Part shown: one piece after another, positions 63,640 through 64,000 of the stretch
How the letters are laid out: every line of letters starts with the position of its first letter
How positions within the stretch are numbered: the stretch's first letter is position 1
DNA from: Deltaproteobacteria bacterium
GTDB taxonomy: Bacteria; Myxococcota_A; Polyangia; Haliangiales; JADYYK01
NCBI GenBank assembly: GCA_020853705.1
Contig: JADYYK010000020.1
Coordinates: 1-64,000 of the forward strand
Reading direction: 5' to 3'
Length of the DNA stretch: 64,000 nucleotides
Notes under the pieces: generated by a model
Told to the model about the DNA's origin: nothing
Database searches by the model: none
The model's input: only the letters and a program-made list of their open reading frames with translations
Made by a program: the position numbers and the translations under genes

Positions 63640-64000
<361 letters not shown>

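Overview
The window is a GC-rich, gene-dense chromosomal segment that most resembles a myxobacterium-type organism (Myxococcota). The evidence is an MglA/MglB polarity GTPase pair, PilZ, Fis-type bEBP, tandem cNMP-binding and HEAT-repeat proteins, many lipoproteins with long low-complexity linkers, and long antisense shadow frames typical of about 70 percent GC. No phage or large genomic island is visible. The only clear mobile DNA is the 5' end of a group II intron at the left edge.

Layout, left to right. 1-5.5 kb: group II intron end, terminator, and a minus-strand pair of an outer-membrane-type protein and a 1287-residue lipoprotein metalloprotease. 5.9-11.1 kb (plus): degenerate Fic protein, ribA, argH, lysA, and a frameshifted hypothetical gene. 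11.1-17.7 kb: murI, an HD-domain relative of CCA-adding enzymes, a lipoprotein, an orphan FlhA/SctV export-gate gene, a divergent ClpX-like ATPase and a small double zinc-finger protein. 17.7-21 kb: murA, hisG, a hypothetical protein and a lipoprotein. 20.9-28.4 kb (minus): a 2-oxoacid dehydrogenase operon with two E1-alpha genes, E1-beta, E2 and E3, followed by lipB and a PhyH-type dioxygenase. 28.5-34.2 kb: a DUF4178-type protein, then a minus-strand operon of RNase E/G, PilZ protein, coiled-coil DnaJ protein and extensin-like lipoprotein. 34.2-38 kb: a 500-base gene-poor gap with a strong terminator, a membrane subtilase and a double cNMP-binding protein.

38.0-45.7 kb holds a tightly overlapping minus-strand operon. 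It encodes a NarK-type transporter fused to a membrane cytochrome-like domain, a Cys-ligated molybdopterin oxidoreductase of nitrate-reductase type, a four-cluster ferredoxin subunit, a Rieske protein and a small membrane protein. A divergent sigma-54-type activator with a PocR-like sensor lies next to it. 45.7-48.6 kb: GRAM-like protein, hipBA toxin-antitoxin operon with a perfect inverted-repeat operator, and a lipoprotein. 48.7-53 kb (minus): glutaryl-CoA-type acyl-CoA dehydrogenase, HEAT-repeat cyclophilin lipoprotein and thiD. 53-56 kb (plus): lytic transglycosylase and two small proteins. 56-59.3 kb (minus): mglB, mglA and a PqqD-domain/membrane-fusion-like protein in one operon.

59.3-64 kb is an information-processing block on the minus strand: serS (cut by the window edge), tRNA-Ser(TGA), tRNA-Ser(GCT), tRNA-Arg(ACG), tadA, tRNA-Ser(CGA), tRNA-Ser(GGA), SRP RNA, dnaX, ebfC and recR. 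Four serine tRNAs lie beside their synthetase, and tadA lies beside the A34 tRNA it is expected to edit.

Recurring themes are Ser-Thr hexanucleotide linkers in two unrelated proteins (E2 and DnaX), a dispersed hairpin repeat at three gene ends, and several start codons 7-10 bases after a -10-like box, which suggests leaderless transcripts. All calls are from reading the sequence; no database searches were run.
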